A stretch of DNA of 64,000 bases. Source: DT-111 sp965263225. GTDB taxonomy: Bacteria; Bacteroidota; Bacteroidia; Chitinophagales; Saprospiraceae. Shown here one piece after another: positions 10,588 through 18,599 of this stretch (positions within the stretch are counted from its first letter, which is position 1; every line of letters starts with the position of its first letter). A program made the translations under genes and the position numbers. A model generated the notes under the pieces. It was not told the origin of the DNA. It ran no database searches and saw only the letters and a program-made list of their open reading frames with translations. The stretch is from contig CBDHHG010000003.1 in NCBI GenBank assembly GCA_965263225.1, forward strand, positions 1-64,000, in the 5' to 3' direction.

Positions 10588-11005
10588 AGGTGGTGTTTTA
10601 TGTCAATTTATTCAATTGAAAAATTATAGGCAAGGGCTGCTGTAAAAATTAACATATGCGTCACAATTTGTAGCAGAGGCCAATCAATAAATCATGAATT
10701 TGGTATGGCTTTGATTAGATCATGATTGTTAAAAGGGTAAATAGTGAAGGTGGGACACGTGAGTAGTTGCAGAACTCACGCGTGGGTAGTTTTCTTTTGT
10801 AGAGCTAGAGTTCTGTCACGACCTTGCTCAATATTAACCTGCTAAGGTGTATGTAATATTGATGCCAACGATGGCAAAGGCTTTTATAAAACAGCATATT
10901 GATCCAGCTTAAGGCTGTTTGAAGTTTATAATTGGGTTTCACTTACTATTGTATACTCGTTTAATATTTTCAATCCAGAAAAGTCAATGCTTTTTCAGTA
11001 ATTTC
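10588..11005. other. Non-coding gap upstream of the large-protein operon
   Basis: 418 bp without a supported gene. It should carry the promoter of the leftward large-protein operon; I could not pick out a clear -33/-7 Bacteroidota promoter. A frame on the + strand (10919-11308) is only the antisense of the DUF3768 gene. Confidence 0.4.
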
Positions 11006-11338
11006 TCAGTCCTCCCACCCCATCATCACCGTCATCACTCGCACAGTCTTCTCCGGATCAGCTGGATCTTCACTACCATGCTCCATATTTTTGTCGTAAT
11101 AATCGATCTTCCAGAAAACACGATCAGATTTAAAATCAAAGGCTCCAAAATCATGTTCCCCATACGGGTCATTTCCTTCGGAAAAGTCATTGAAGGTCTT
11201 GACAAGATTAAACACCTGGAACTGATCGTTAGGCGGCATGGCTTGAATTCCTGGCGTCATATAGATATGGCTGCCCTGCCCTATCGACTTTCGGAATTCA
11301 TCATTTAACCTAGCAATCCTTTCAGCTCTGTTTCCCAC
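11006..11338 (-). CDS. DUF3768 family protein
   Basis: A 110-residue cytoplasmic protein. It carries the features I associate with DUF3768: RIARLNDEFRKS near the N-terminus, YMTPGIQAMP, then NDPYGEHDFGAFD, VFWKIDYYDK, and GSEDPADPEKTVRVMTVM near the end. The biochemical role of the family is unknown; members are common on proteobacterial plasmids and mobile elements. The start is a GTG at 11338 preceded by AGAAAGG, a plausible ribosome site, with an upstream in-frame stop close by. Finding it beside plasmid replication genes supports a plasmid origin for this region. Confidence 0.85.
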   Translation of the reverse strand: MGNRAERIARLNDEFRKSIGQGSHIYMTPGIQAMPPNDQFQVFNLVKTFNDFSEGNDPYGEHDFGAFDFKSDRVFWKIDYYDKNMEHGSEDPADPEKTVRVMTVMMGWED

Positions 11339-11426
11339 TTGAGCACCCTTTCTTTTTCAACAGCACGGCGAAGTTTTAAATGATAGATTGAGGAAGGTCA
11401 AGAACTTCATGACATAAACTCGCTGT

Positions 11427-11666
11427 TCATTTTGATTTAAAGAATATATGAAGCAATTCATCTCGTAATTTCATCCTATCCTCATCTGCTGATTCATAAG
11501 TACATAAAACGTCCAGCAGAAATCGAATTTGCTCTGTTTCTACTTCCAAGTATCCTCTAATCGTGGTGTTTACCTTAGGGCCACCTCCTTCGTGTAAGGA
11601 TAGATACTCTCTCACTCGTTTAACTAATTCAAGTCTTTCAACGCTCGTTTTGTTGTCTATAGCCAT
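11427..11666 (-). CDS. Small hypothetical protein
   Basis: 79 residues, charged, predicted mostly helical (VERLELVKRVREYLSLHEGG, EQIRFLLDVLCTYESADEDR). There is no signal peptide, membrane segment or recognised motif. It starts at an ATG and is on the same strand as its neighbours in a run of small plasmid-type genes. Function unknown; it could be a small DNA-associated or regulatory protein. Confidence 0.55.
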   Translation of the reverse strand: MAIDNKTSVERLELVKRVREYLSLHEGGGPKVNTTIRGYLEVETEQIRFLLDVLCTYESADEDRMKLRDELLHIFFKSK

Positions 11667-11883
11667 TGGGGTTATTCTTTCCTTAAGTTGTTAACAGGAT
11701 GCAAAAGCATTGCTTGCTTGCACCCTTGCCATGTGATCGAACAGCGGGGTAGCAAGTGCAAGGAGGCTCCGAATGAGGGGCCCCAGTTTATGGGGATACG
11801 TTTGGATGCCTTACAGGCGCGAGGGAGGCAATCCCTTAGCACAAAGAATAGAGTACCCGAAACGGGTTCCACTTCTGAAGCAT

Positions 11884-11920
11884 AAAAAAACACCGGTACG
11901 AATATCAATCCATACCGGCT
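11884..11920 (-). terminator. Intrinsic terminator after the 71-aa gene
   Basis: Read on the minus strand: a CCGGTA/TACCGG stem (11913-11918 with 11893-11898) followed by seven T residues (complement of the A run at 11884-11890). It lies just downstream of the stop at 11937. Confidence 0.75.
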
Positions 11921-11936
11921 TTGAGTTTAGTGGGTA

Positions 11937-12152
11937 TTAGTTATTGTCTTTAGGCGGCAAACCGATCAGCTCAATACGGCCATCTAGAGGAATAGGCTGT
12001 GCATCCAACAGGATATTTAAGCCAACTCCATCTTTGTGATGGAAAGCTACCCCGATGCGTGAGCCAATCCGGGTTTCCCTACCATCCGCTACTTTTGCGT
12101 GGATGTAAAGAGCTGGTTTGTTACTTGAGTTTGGTTTTTGATTGTCAGACAT
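11937..12152 (-). CDS. Small conserved plasmid-type protein
   Basis: 71 residues: a short polar N-terminus then KVADGRETRIGSRIGVAFHH, KDGVGLNILLDAQPIPLDGR, and a hydrophobic end. Proteins with this layout (x-R-I-G-x-A-x-x-H-K-D-G, then a PLDGR segment) are, from memory, common on alphaproteobacterial plasmids; function unknown. An unusually clear Shine-Dalgarno for this genome, AGGAG seven bases before the ATG, fixes the start. The gene ends at a clean intrinsic terminator, so it is probably a single-gene transcript. Confidence 0.8.
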   Translation of the reverse strand: MSDNQKPNSSNKPALYIHAKVADGRETRIGSRIGVAFHHKDGVGLNILLDAQPIPLDGRIELIGLPPKDNN

Positions 12153-12410
12153 GATTTTCTCCTTTTGTTTGGGTTACTGACATAAGGGCTGAACGTCATG
12201 CACTAATAGCATTGTCAAAGAGCAATGAAGTGCTTGCACGACTTTACCCTAAGGGATTGCCTTTTACCATGCTAATTGGAGTATGAGAGACCTGGAAAGT
12301 CAGGAGCACATATGAAAGTGAGATAAAGAAACCTTGATCAGTCAAAATCATAAAACCTGGGTAAGCCTGTTGTCCAGTCAGGTTAAGTTGTAATATCGGA
12401 AACACGGTGC

Positions 12411-13403
12411 TCATAAGGGTTGATAGTCAAAATTTGTGAGGTTCTTTTTCATCCTTGCCACCAGAGCATCATTCAAATCTTTATAAGGCTTATAGCTCTG
12501 ATTTTGTGAATAAACATTCAATGGGGGAAGGTACTTCTTAAATCTAGCGGTATATTTCTCGCCCGTCTGGTCGTTGTCCAAGAACGTAAAAACCTCCTTA
12601 TATTCCTGCTCCTTTATATAATGAAGAGTCCGGTTGTAGGTGGTTACAGAGTGCATGATAAGTGCATCCCCTTTTAACTGGTCTATCTTTTGCAGGACCA
12701 GTAGTGACAAAAAATCTGTCATTCCTTCAAAAATACTGACCGACTTCTGTTTTGCCCCCTTGCCCTGGATAAGGGTAAAGTCTCTCTTAATCAAAACCGA
12801 CTTAAACTTCTTTTCATCAGAAGCTGCCCGAATCTCATAACCACCACTTTCGTTTTTCATGCCAAAAGCGCAGTATGTCCTCTTTTGAGCCTTATTGAGG
12901 TAGCTCACCTCCTTCAGGTACAGTTTGGCTAGATCAACGGGAATTTTCCGTTTGTTTTCCAAGTACGAAATGATGGACGAATCTCGAAGTTCATAAGCTT
13001 CCAGGAATTTCAGTCCCCTATCCTGTTCAGGAGTGAAATTTATTTGATCGCTGTGCTGTTGAAAGGAAGTAAGACTGGGCGGCTTGTGGGATGATTGCCC
13101 TGTCCGACTGGAGTTCTCAAATAAACTACCCTGATAGGTACTTCGCAAGAAAGCTAAGGCCTCTTTGAATGAGACGCCCTCATGACGCATCACAAAATCA
13201 ATGACATTGCCGCCAGAGTCACCGAAATCATTCCAAATCCATTTGCCACCTTTAAAAGTTGTGTGGAAGGAAGGAGTCTTCTCCTTTCGAAAAGGGGACT
13301 TATACCAAACCTCACGACCTCCTTGATTGGCTTTTATCGGTTCATAACCAAGTCGAGAAAGTAGATCAGGCAGATCAATCTTCTTAGCCTGCTGGCTATT
13401 CAT
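12411..13403 (-). CDS. Toprim-domain primase-like protein (DnaG CHC2-like N-terminus)
   Basis: 330 residues, organised like plasmid/mobile-element primases. Residues about 5-95 resemble the CHC2 zinc-finger domain of DnaG (SPFRKEKTPSFHTTFKGGKW, then DFGDSGGNVIDFVMRHEGVS), but the zinc-binding cysteines are absent. Residues about 215-300 form a Toprim domain: the Glu motif SVSIFEGMTDFLSLL and the Asp motif VFTFLDNDQTG, where a canonical DxD would bind metal. It would make RNA primers for plasmid or ICE DNA. ATG at 13403; downstream gap to the 71-aa gene is 258 bp with no gene. Lies next to the HTH and repeat region likely to be the replication module. Confidence 0.9.
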   Translation of the reverse strand: MNSQQAKKIDLPDLLSRLGYEPIKANQGGREVWYKSPFRKEKTPSFHTTFKGGKWIWNDFGDSGGNVIDFVMRHEGVSFKEALAFLRSTYQGSLFENSSRTGQSSHKPPSLTSFQQHSDQINFTPEQDRGLKFLEAYELRDSSIISYLENKRKIPVDLAKLYLKEVSYLNKAQKRTYCAFGMKNESGGYEIRAASDEKKFKSVLIKRDFTLIQGKGAKQKSVSIFEGMTDFLSLLVLQKIDQLKGDALIMHSVTTYNRTLHYIKEQEYKEVFTFLDNDQTGEKYTARFKKYLPPLNVYSQNQSYKPYKDLNDALVARMKKNLTNFDYQPL

Positions 13404-13530
13404 CCCTGCCCTCTTCTCTTTTTATTTTTCAATAGTAAAATAGCCATCTCTCTTGTCCCGAATAGTTTCCATGATAAGACCTGCCTTTCCAGAAGGCAAT
13501 AAATAAGATCAACGAAATCACATCTCCAAT

Positions 13531-14157
13531 TTATGAAGGCGGGTCTTTTTTCTCATAATAGCCCAAAGTCTCACCAAACCGTAGCAAAGTCCTCATCAAA
13601 TCTTCCTCCATCCTATTATTATATAAATGTTTACTATTAGTCTCGGACTTTAATGTCATAGCTAAGGGTTCTGCGGCTTTCCGTTCCGTTTTTGGCTTTT
13701 TAAAATGGGTGAAACGGATCGCAGGGAAGTTTAACCAAAGCCGGATACCAGTGTAGCGCCCCGCCCTGTCTTTGGTACGGTTATAGTAGAGATAGCCCTC
13801 CTCCACTGCATCTTTCAAATATCTGAATACCTGACGACGGCACCGGCCCAGATGTTTTGCTAGGATACCAGTTGTCGTTTCGATAGCACCACCATTGCCT
13901 GCCCAACCGGATATGAGTGTGAGCATTAGGCGGGTCATCGGCATCAGACGTGGATTTTTGACAAAGCACTGTTTAATGGGCTTGACGAAAGTGTTCTTAT
14001 CTATTGGTACTTCCATGCTCTTCCGGCGAGGCCTAGATGAATCATTCTCCTGTTCCATGTAGGGTCGCAGGGCTATAATAGGTGAAATCATAGCCAGTGA
14101 AGAAAAGGATCCTACCTTCCTCCGGATGGATGAAGTATATGATGAGAGTTGTTGCAT
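13531..14157 (-). CDS. Helix-turn-helix protein, probable plasmid replication or control protein
   Basis: About 208 residues from the ATG at 14157; a TTG at 14178 would add seven, and an internal ATG (MEQENDSS) would remove about 40. The central part (MTRLMLTLISGWAGNGGAIE, TTTGILAKHLGRCRRQVFRY, LKDAVEEGYLYYNRTKDR) fits a winged helix-turn-helix, followed by GRYTGIRLWLNFPAIRF. The C-terminus is polar. I recall similar proteins from alphaproteobacterial plasmids, where they sit in replication regions. It is divergent from the HTH/coiled-coil gene, with the repeat field between them. It could be an initiator or a regulator; the sequence does not decide. Confidence 0.7.
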   Translation of the reverse strand: MQQLSSYTSSIRRKVGSFSSLAMISPIIALRPYMEQENDSSRPRRKSMEVPIDKNTFVKPIKQCFVKNPRLMPMTRLMLTLISGWAGNGGAIETTTGILAKHLGRCRRQVFRYLKDAVEEGYLYYNRTKDRAGRYTGIRLWLNFPAIRFTHFKKPKTERKAAEPLAMTLKSETNSKHLYNNRMEEDLMRTLLRFGETLGYYEKKDPPS

Positions 14158-14446
14158 AGCTTTTGAGCTACGATCCAAAATGAATCAACACGAAAAAAGG
14201 CTTTGCTGAGTCATTTTTGACTTGCATTTTGATTCGCTGAGGGGTACCATGAATTATCAGATTAAATGATTCCCACTCAATTTGAAAAGCCGCAGCGCCA
14301 ACTGCGGTTTTTTCTATGCTGACTTATGGATCGATGGGCTTCCTCCTTTTGAATAGTGGTTGATAAATGCCTTCTCAGAGAAGGGAAGGGCGGTGATCCA
14401 TTCGAATATGGAAAACAAGGTGTCTTCCTTTTCCGAATCTATCCCC

Positions 14447-14745
14447 TTTACGTTAGCAAAAGTTAAGTACGATTTCAAGCGCTTAACAGCTTAACGTAAA
14501 GCGTTAAGTGAGAAATAAGCGATATCAATGATTTATAATAGCTGAACGGAAAGTCAAACCGTTAAATTGACGTTTCCTAACGTTAGCAAACGTCAACAGA
14601 TGTAATCTCCTTAACGGCCTTTTACACATCTTGACGTAAAGTAATAGGTTAAACAGCAGGACAGGGTAGTCACGCTAAGATTCTTCTTTTCATAGACCAT
14701 TGCTTTACGTTATACTTATCTAACCTTAACGGTCTTTAACGGGAG
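14447..14745. repeat. Field of TTAACG-like repeats, candidate replication origin or operator
   Basis: About a dozen copies of a short motif, consensus TTAACG with variants TTGACG and TTTACG, occur on both strands. Examples are CTTAACGTAAAGCGTTAAG near 14490, CCGTTAAATTGACG near 14559, CTAACGTTAG near 14578, CTTGACGTAAAG near 14630, CTTTACGTTA near 14703 and two copies (CTTAACGG, TTTAACGG) just before the ATG at 14754. More copies fall inside the following gene (about 14930 and 14960). The arrangement between two HTH genes suggests an iteron origin, a partition site or an autoregulatory operator. Confidence 0.6.
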
Positions 14746-14753
14746 CCTACAGC

Positions 14754-15233
14754 ATGTATATTTCACCAACTGATGCCGTCAAAATGTATAACGTCAGCAA
14801 GCCCACTTTATATAAAGATATGTCTAGCGGCACCATTTCCTTCGATAAAGATGATCGAGGAAGACGTAAACTAAATGTAGCGGAACTGGACCGACTTTAC
14901 GATAAACGGGAAGGTGCCAAAACAGAATTGACGTTAAAAAACGTAAATCCAGAGCAGGGCTTAACGGAATCGAAAGTCAATAATCAACAGCTTGCCCAGC
15001 AACTTAACACTATCCGTGAGCAAATTGGAAATGGGAAAGACAGAGAGATCCAATTACTGGAGCAACAGATCGAACAATACAGGGAGCAAATTGAAAACCT
15101 GAATCGACACCTCGATGAAACCCGAGAAGAACACCGGGGATATATGAGGCTTCTTGAAAACAAGAATAAGTCGTGTCCTCTTCCCCTAAGCCGCAACCAT
15201 TTTAAAGTAGAGTCTATGGTTGATTTGCTCTAA
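14754..15233 (+). CDS. HTH/coiled-coil plasmid DNA-binding protein, 3' end replaced by IS3
   Basis: The native part (residues 1 to about 140) has an N-terminal MerR/excisionase-like helix-turn-helix: ISPTDAVKMYNVSKPTLYKD, then a wing (SFDKDDRGRRKLNVAELDRL). A long coiled coil follows (EIQLLEQQIEQYREQIENLN). Layout and N-terminus are like plasmid proteins involved in replication control or partition. From 15174 the frame runs into the IS3 element, so the last about 20 residues are IS-derived. Removing the IS and one GTCG copy gives an alternative ending S-I-Q-Y-R-R-Y-T. It probably binds the TTAACG-like repeats around its own promoter (inference). Confidence 0.75.
   Translation: MYISPTDAVKMYNVSKPTLYKDMSSGTISFDKDDRGRRKLNVAELDRLYDKREGAKTELTLKNVNPEQGLTESKVNNQQLAQQLNTIREQIGNGKDREIQLLEQQIEQYREQIENLNRHLDETREEHRGYMRLLENKNKSCPLPLSRNHFKVESMVDLL
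15170..15173. repeat. Left 4-bp target duplication (GTCG) of the IS3-family element
   Basis: GTCG at 15170-15173 is repeated at 16397-16400 next to the other end. Four bases fits the IS407-like branch of IS3. Confidence 0.75.
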
Positions 15234-16025
15234 TTCATCTGGCGTCAGATAGTCGATAGAACTGTGAGGCCGGATGGTATTGTAAATCACACTCCATTCC
15301 TGGATTTTGTCATTGAGTATGGGAATGTTTTGGAACCATTCCAGGTTTAGGCATTCTGTTCTGAGTGTTCCATTTAATCGTTCGATCAAGCCGTTTTGGC
15401 TGGGCTTTCCCGGTTGAATATACTTTAAATCAATCTTGTTGTTTTTTGCCCAGGTTTTTAGACGATCGGAGATGAATTCTGGACCATTATCACATCGGAT
15501 ATAAGCGGGTACTCCTCTACACTCGATCACCTTTTCGAGTACTTCGATCAGTGTTTTTGCTGAGATACTGGAATAAGCTTCCGTCCATAAAGCTTTTCGA
15601 GAACATTCATCCATAATATTGATGATACGAACTTTCTCTTGGCCGGGACCAACTACCCAATCACTGACAAAATCCATGGCCCAGCCTTCATTGATTCTAC
15701 CAGGAGCCAATAGATCCTGATACACTCTTCTGATTTTTGGCCGCTTAGGAGGTAACCGGAGATTAAGTCCTTCAGCTTTCCAAATACGGTAAACTCGTTT
15801 ATGATTCCAGGGGTACCCTTGTTTTCTCAAATAATGAAATACCATCCAGAAACCCCAGGCTAAAAAGCGTTTTGTTACCCTATGCAACAAGTCCGCTATT
15901 TCCTGATCCTTCTCTTCCGGACGATGCCCCTGTTTTCTTCGATAGTAGGTCTGTCGTCTGAAGCCCAAAACGACACAACACGATCGAACACTAATAGATT
16001 TGTTCGATTTGATCTGATCAATCAT
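15186..16025 (-). CDS. IS3-family transposase OrfB (DDE integrase domain)
   Basis: 279 residues with an rve-type integrase core. The first Asp is in NEGWAMDFVSDWV, the second in YIRCDNGPEFIS, and the Glu in QNGLIERLNGTLRTECL, giving the classical DD(35)E arrangement. The N-terminus has the HTH_21-like region (RRVTKRFLAWGFWMVFHYLR is in this area). The start ATG overlaps the OrfA stop as ATGA, suggesting translational coupling. Full length and apparently intact. Confidence 0.95.
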   Translation of the reverse strand: MIDQIKSNKSISVRSCCVVLGFRRQTYYRRKQGHRPEEKDQEIADLLHRVTKRFLAWGFWMVFHYLRKQGYPWNHKRVYRIWKAEGLNLRLPPKRPKIRRVYQDLLAPGRINEGWAMDFVSDWVVGPGQEKVRIINIMDECSRKALWTEAYSSISAKTLIEVLEKVIECRGVPAYIRCDNGPEFISDRLKTWAKNNKIDLKYIQPGKPSQNGLIERLNGTLRTECLNLEWFQNIPILNDKIQEWSVIYNTIRPHSSIDYLTPDELEQINHRLYFKMVAA

Positions 16026-16318
16026 TTCTTCTTGGCGTCTTGGGCTTGATACTTTTTTAACATCTCATACCCTTCGGATAAGATTTCGTGATTCAGGCTT
16101 AATTCGGCATACATTTTCTTTAAGCGCTTATTCTCTTCCTCCAGTTGCTTCAAGCGGCGCTTATCTTCATTCTGCTCAATGGCTAAGTCCTTTTTCCACT
16201 TGTAAAAAGTAGCAGGGCTAATTTGATGTTCTCGGCAAATAGCGTCAATGTTCTGACCTGCGTCTGCTTTGGCCAAAATAGCCATCCGTTGAGATTCAGA
16301 AAACTTACTCTTACGCAT
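16022..16318 (-). CDS. IS3-family transposase OrfA
   Basis: 98 residues. An N-terminal HTH_8/transposase_8 domain (KFSESQRMAILAKADAGQNI, AICREHQISPATFYKWKKDL) is followed by a leucine-zipper-like coiled coil (LKQLEEENKRLKKMYAELSL). It binds the terminal repeats and pairs with OrfB. The start ATG is at 16318, about 80 bp inside the right terminus. Confidence 0.95.
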   Translation of the reverse strand: MRKSKFSESQRMAILAKADAGQNIDAICREHQISPATFYKWKKDLAIEQNEDKRRLKQLEEENKRLKKMYAELSLNHEILSEGYEMLKKYQAQDAKKK

Positions 16319-16396
16319 TATGATTTTTTTGAAAGTTAGAAAATTTCAACCTAACTCTCTACTTATTTTTTGGTTGCGCACTTTGGGGAGGGGACA

Positions 16397-17210
16397 GTCG
16401 ATCCAGTACCGTCGGTATACCTAATTGTCTGGTCCCGCCCTGCGGCTTCGGTATCTCTATACATATAACCGCCTGGGGATAGTAGGCATCTGACAATAAG
16501 GCTGACTTAATCTGTGCCCAGTTCGTTCGCAGGTGGTCCAACAGATCATCTACGGTCATCCCATCGACTCCCGCTGATCCTTTGTTCCCTACTACTTGAC
16601 GGTAAGCTCTGCCCAGGTTGCTTGGTTGGACTACCAACTCCAGGAGTTGATCCGTCTTCAGATGGCTTCCTTCATCGACCCTAGTCCAGTTGATAGTACT
16701 CATAACTTACCTCCAGCTTTCCGAGCCGTACTTCCGCTACGAGCCAATGCCGTCTCAGACATCACTCCTACTATTTGTCCTAATGACTCTGTCCATGAAT
16801 TCATTCATCTTAACTTTAGGTTCGGTCCTTCCCATTTACCCTCTCGTCCGACGGCGAGAACAACATGGTTCAACTTCGGCGGCGGTTTGGCTCGGTACTA
16901 TGACCTCGGCTGACTCCTCAGAAAAAAAAACTCTCCTGAGGCCTCCCAGGGTAAGACACACGTCTTTCGCACTTATGCCCGCCGCATCTACACACTACCT
17001 TGCCGTGTAAGTATTGGGCTTTGAAGATGTTCGCCTCCTCGCCCAGGCAGCATGCCTCTTATGCGATTCTTGTACATCGGGCCAGTGTTTTGCCTCCGGC
17101 TTCCTTCAGCCTGCACCTCACGGTGCACACCTTGCCGCTCGGCTAGTTCTTCCCCTTACCGGGCGAACACGGGACTTCCACCCGCTAGACGTACGCCATG
17201 CCTGGCGCAC
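16397..17210 (-). mobile_element. 5' fragment of a group II intron
   Basis: On the minus strand the element begins at 17210 with GTGCGCCAGG, a typical group II intron 5' end, and contains a structured region including GGGTGGAAGTCCCGTG, followed by the start of a reverse-transcriptase gene. It stops abruptly at the IS3 boundary; the rest of the RT, domain V and the 3' end are absent from the window. Several + strand frames across this region are antisense artefacts of the intron RNA. Confidence 0.8.
16401..16703 (-). pseudogene. Group II intron reverse transcriptase/maturase, N-terminal fragment
   Basis: About 100 residues of the RT N-terminus. The segments QPSNLGRAYRQVVGNKGSAG, VDGMTVDDLLDHLRTNW and EIPKPQGGTRQLGIPTVLDR match the RT0/RT1 region of bacterial intron-encoded proteins. 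The frame enters the IS3 element after VLDRL, so the catalytic YADD motif and the maturase domain are missing. Not functional. Confidence 0.9.
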
Positions 17211-17216
17211 AAAAAG

Positions 17217-17247
17217 AAAAAGGCCTGACTAAACGCCAGACCTTTTT
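17217..17247 (-). terminator. Terminator-like hairpin immediately upstream of the intron 5' end
   Basis: On the minus strand AAAAAGGTCTG pairs with CAGGCCTTTTT (one G-T wobble) around a nine-base loop, followed by CTTTTT and then the intron start GTGCGCC. Bacterial class C group II introns insert just after such terminators, so this is probably the 5' exon target. It may also terminate transcription in either direction. Confidence 0.65.
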
Positions 17248-17294
17248 AAGTTTCAGTTAAAAACTCTTGAAACGACTGCTATTATGACTGCTAG

Positions 17295-17945
17295 CTGCAA
17301 CTAGATAGTCATAAATCATTGAAAAACAGCCGCATAATCAAAAGTGTAGAGGTTGGGAGCGAACATCACCAAATGGAGCTGATGTCTTATCTATATGATC
17401 ACCCCTTCAAACTGTATCAAAATATTTATCTAAGTCATTTAGATTTTCGTCCACTTAGGCCCGTTATCATCGAAAGAGATACCGCCGACATGCTCTTCAA
17501 CAATGATGATGAATACATGAGAAAGTTAACCCAGAATCTTTGGATCAACAATTATCAATATTCCAAGAACCTTCGACTGAATCCTCCAAAAGAAAATGTC
17601 TTCAAAGGGCAATTATATGTTCTAATAAACGGTATCACCTTCTCCAGTGCTGGTGATTTGGCAGCTGACCTTCGAAAAACAACCAATGCCATATTCATTG
17701 GCGAAGAGAGTGGTGGCTTATTTGAAGGGCCTACGGGTGGGAATAGTATTGTTATACAATTGCCTCATAGTAAGATCGTAGTTCGCATTTCGCCTAATAT
17801 TCAGATGGGTTATCTTTACCAAAAGCACCCCATTGGTCGAGGAGTCTTGCCAGATCATCCCATTGAATATTCCATTGATGACCTACTCAATAAGAAGGAC
17901 CTGGAAATGGAAAAGGCCTACCAATTGATTAAGGAGGTAAAATAA
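17295..17945 (+). pseudogene. S41-family (C-terminal processing) peptidase, C-terminal remnant
   Basis: The frame is open from 17295 with only a TTG at 17319 as a possible start. The translation contains ELMSYLYDHPFKLYQ, then the S41 catalytic serine motif NGITFSSAGDLAADLRKTTN, IFIGEESGGLFEGPTGGN and GRGVLPDHPIEY, all features of the second half of S41 peptidases. The signal peptide, N-terminal domain and first half of the protease domain are missing. It begins at the boundary with the intron/terminator DNA, so a recombination removed its 5' part. Not expected to be active. Confidence 0.8.
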
Positions 17946-17948
17946 AAA

Positions 17949-18308
17949 CTACTGGACCCAGCTGGGAAGGGCCGTGTCGATTCCCCACATCGGAATGACC
18001 AAGAAGTATAGGAGCAGGGTAAGTAAAATCACGCAGATGAGATTCAGCCCAAGACCGCATCTGACCATCTCCCTAATGCTCAGCCTTTCACTCCCAAAAA
18101 TGACCATATTGGGTCCCGTAGCTATGGGAAGCATAAAAGCAAAGGAACAAGCAAAGGTCGCTGGAATCATGAAGAGTAAGAGGTTAAGTTCGTTAGCTAC
18201 CGCTATGCCAGCTAACAAGGGCAGAAATAAGGTGGCAGTAGCGGTATTACTATTGACCTCCGTGAAGAATAGCATAAAAATCACTATACTAATCACGATC
18301 AAAGCTAC
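17949..18308 (-). pseudogene. SLC13/DASS-type transporter, C-terminal remnant
   Basis: About 119 residues of hydrophobic sequence. TEVNSNTATATLFLPLLAGI and FMLPIATGPNMVIFGSERLS are characteristic of the second half of SLC13-type sodium-coupled anion transporters (the S-N-T and the PxATxPN-like motifs). A normal member has about 450-500 residues, so the first three quarters are missing. The frame fades at a stop just beyond 18308, where a different + strand fragment begins. Convergent with the S41 fragment, three bases apart. Confidence 0.8.
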
Positions 18309-18310
18309 TA

Positions 18311-18570
18311 GTTATGGAAACCAGATTGTTCCCTTCAAGAATTTGGAGTCTTCTACAGCAGGAAAGGACTACATCAACACCTCCTTACCGATTCGCTTGA
18401 TTGGTCAGCTCTTTACCTTCTTGATAATTCCTCTGTGGATAGCAGCCTTTCGAATATTTTCCTTGGCTAGTTTTGAACTCATTCATATGATTTCGGCAGT
18501 AGTAGACTTGATCTTGGCGGGTCTAATCATCTGGCTCCTCAGCACTTCTTACAGTTTCAGAAGGAAATAA
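18311..18570 (+). pseudogene. C-terminal fragment of an unidentified membrane protein
   Basis: About 86 residues. After NTSLPIRLIGQLFTF the sequence forms two hydrophobic segments (FLIIPLWIAAFRIFSLASF and MISAVVDLILAGLIIWLLS) and ends S-F-R-R-K. It looks like a genuine membrane-protein tail rather than the antisense of the SLC13 fragment, which stops at about 18308. The open frame does continue upstream through the antisense of that fragment, but only this portion looks coding. No start is visible. Confidence 0.5.
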
Positions 18571-18599
18571 TCCGTAGTTTTAGGGAAAATTACCAACTG

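Larger units (their letters stand above)
15174..16396 (-). mobile_element. IS3-family insertion sequence, IS407-like (about 1,223 bp)
   Basis: The termini are imperfect inverted repeats of about 26 bp (TGTCCTCTTCCCCTAAGCCG and, reversed, TGTCCCCTCCCCAAAGTGCG, both continuing to CAACCA). They are flanked by GTCG duplications. The two ORFs overlap by ATGA rather than showing an obvious A6G slippery site. The element separates a plasmid HTH gene from a group II intron fragment. Confidence 0.9.

Noticed and set aside
16596..17232. Several + strand frames.
   Set aside because: They lie antisense to the intron RNA and RT fragment, with no coding features.
17974..18310. First part of a + strand frame reaching 18570.
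   Set aside because: It is antisense to a clear SLC13 transporter fragment; only the portion after 18311 looks genuinely coding.
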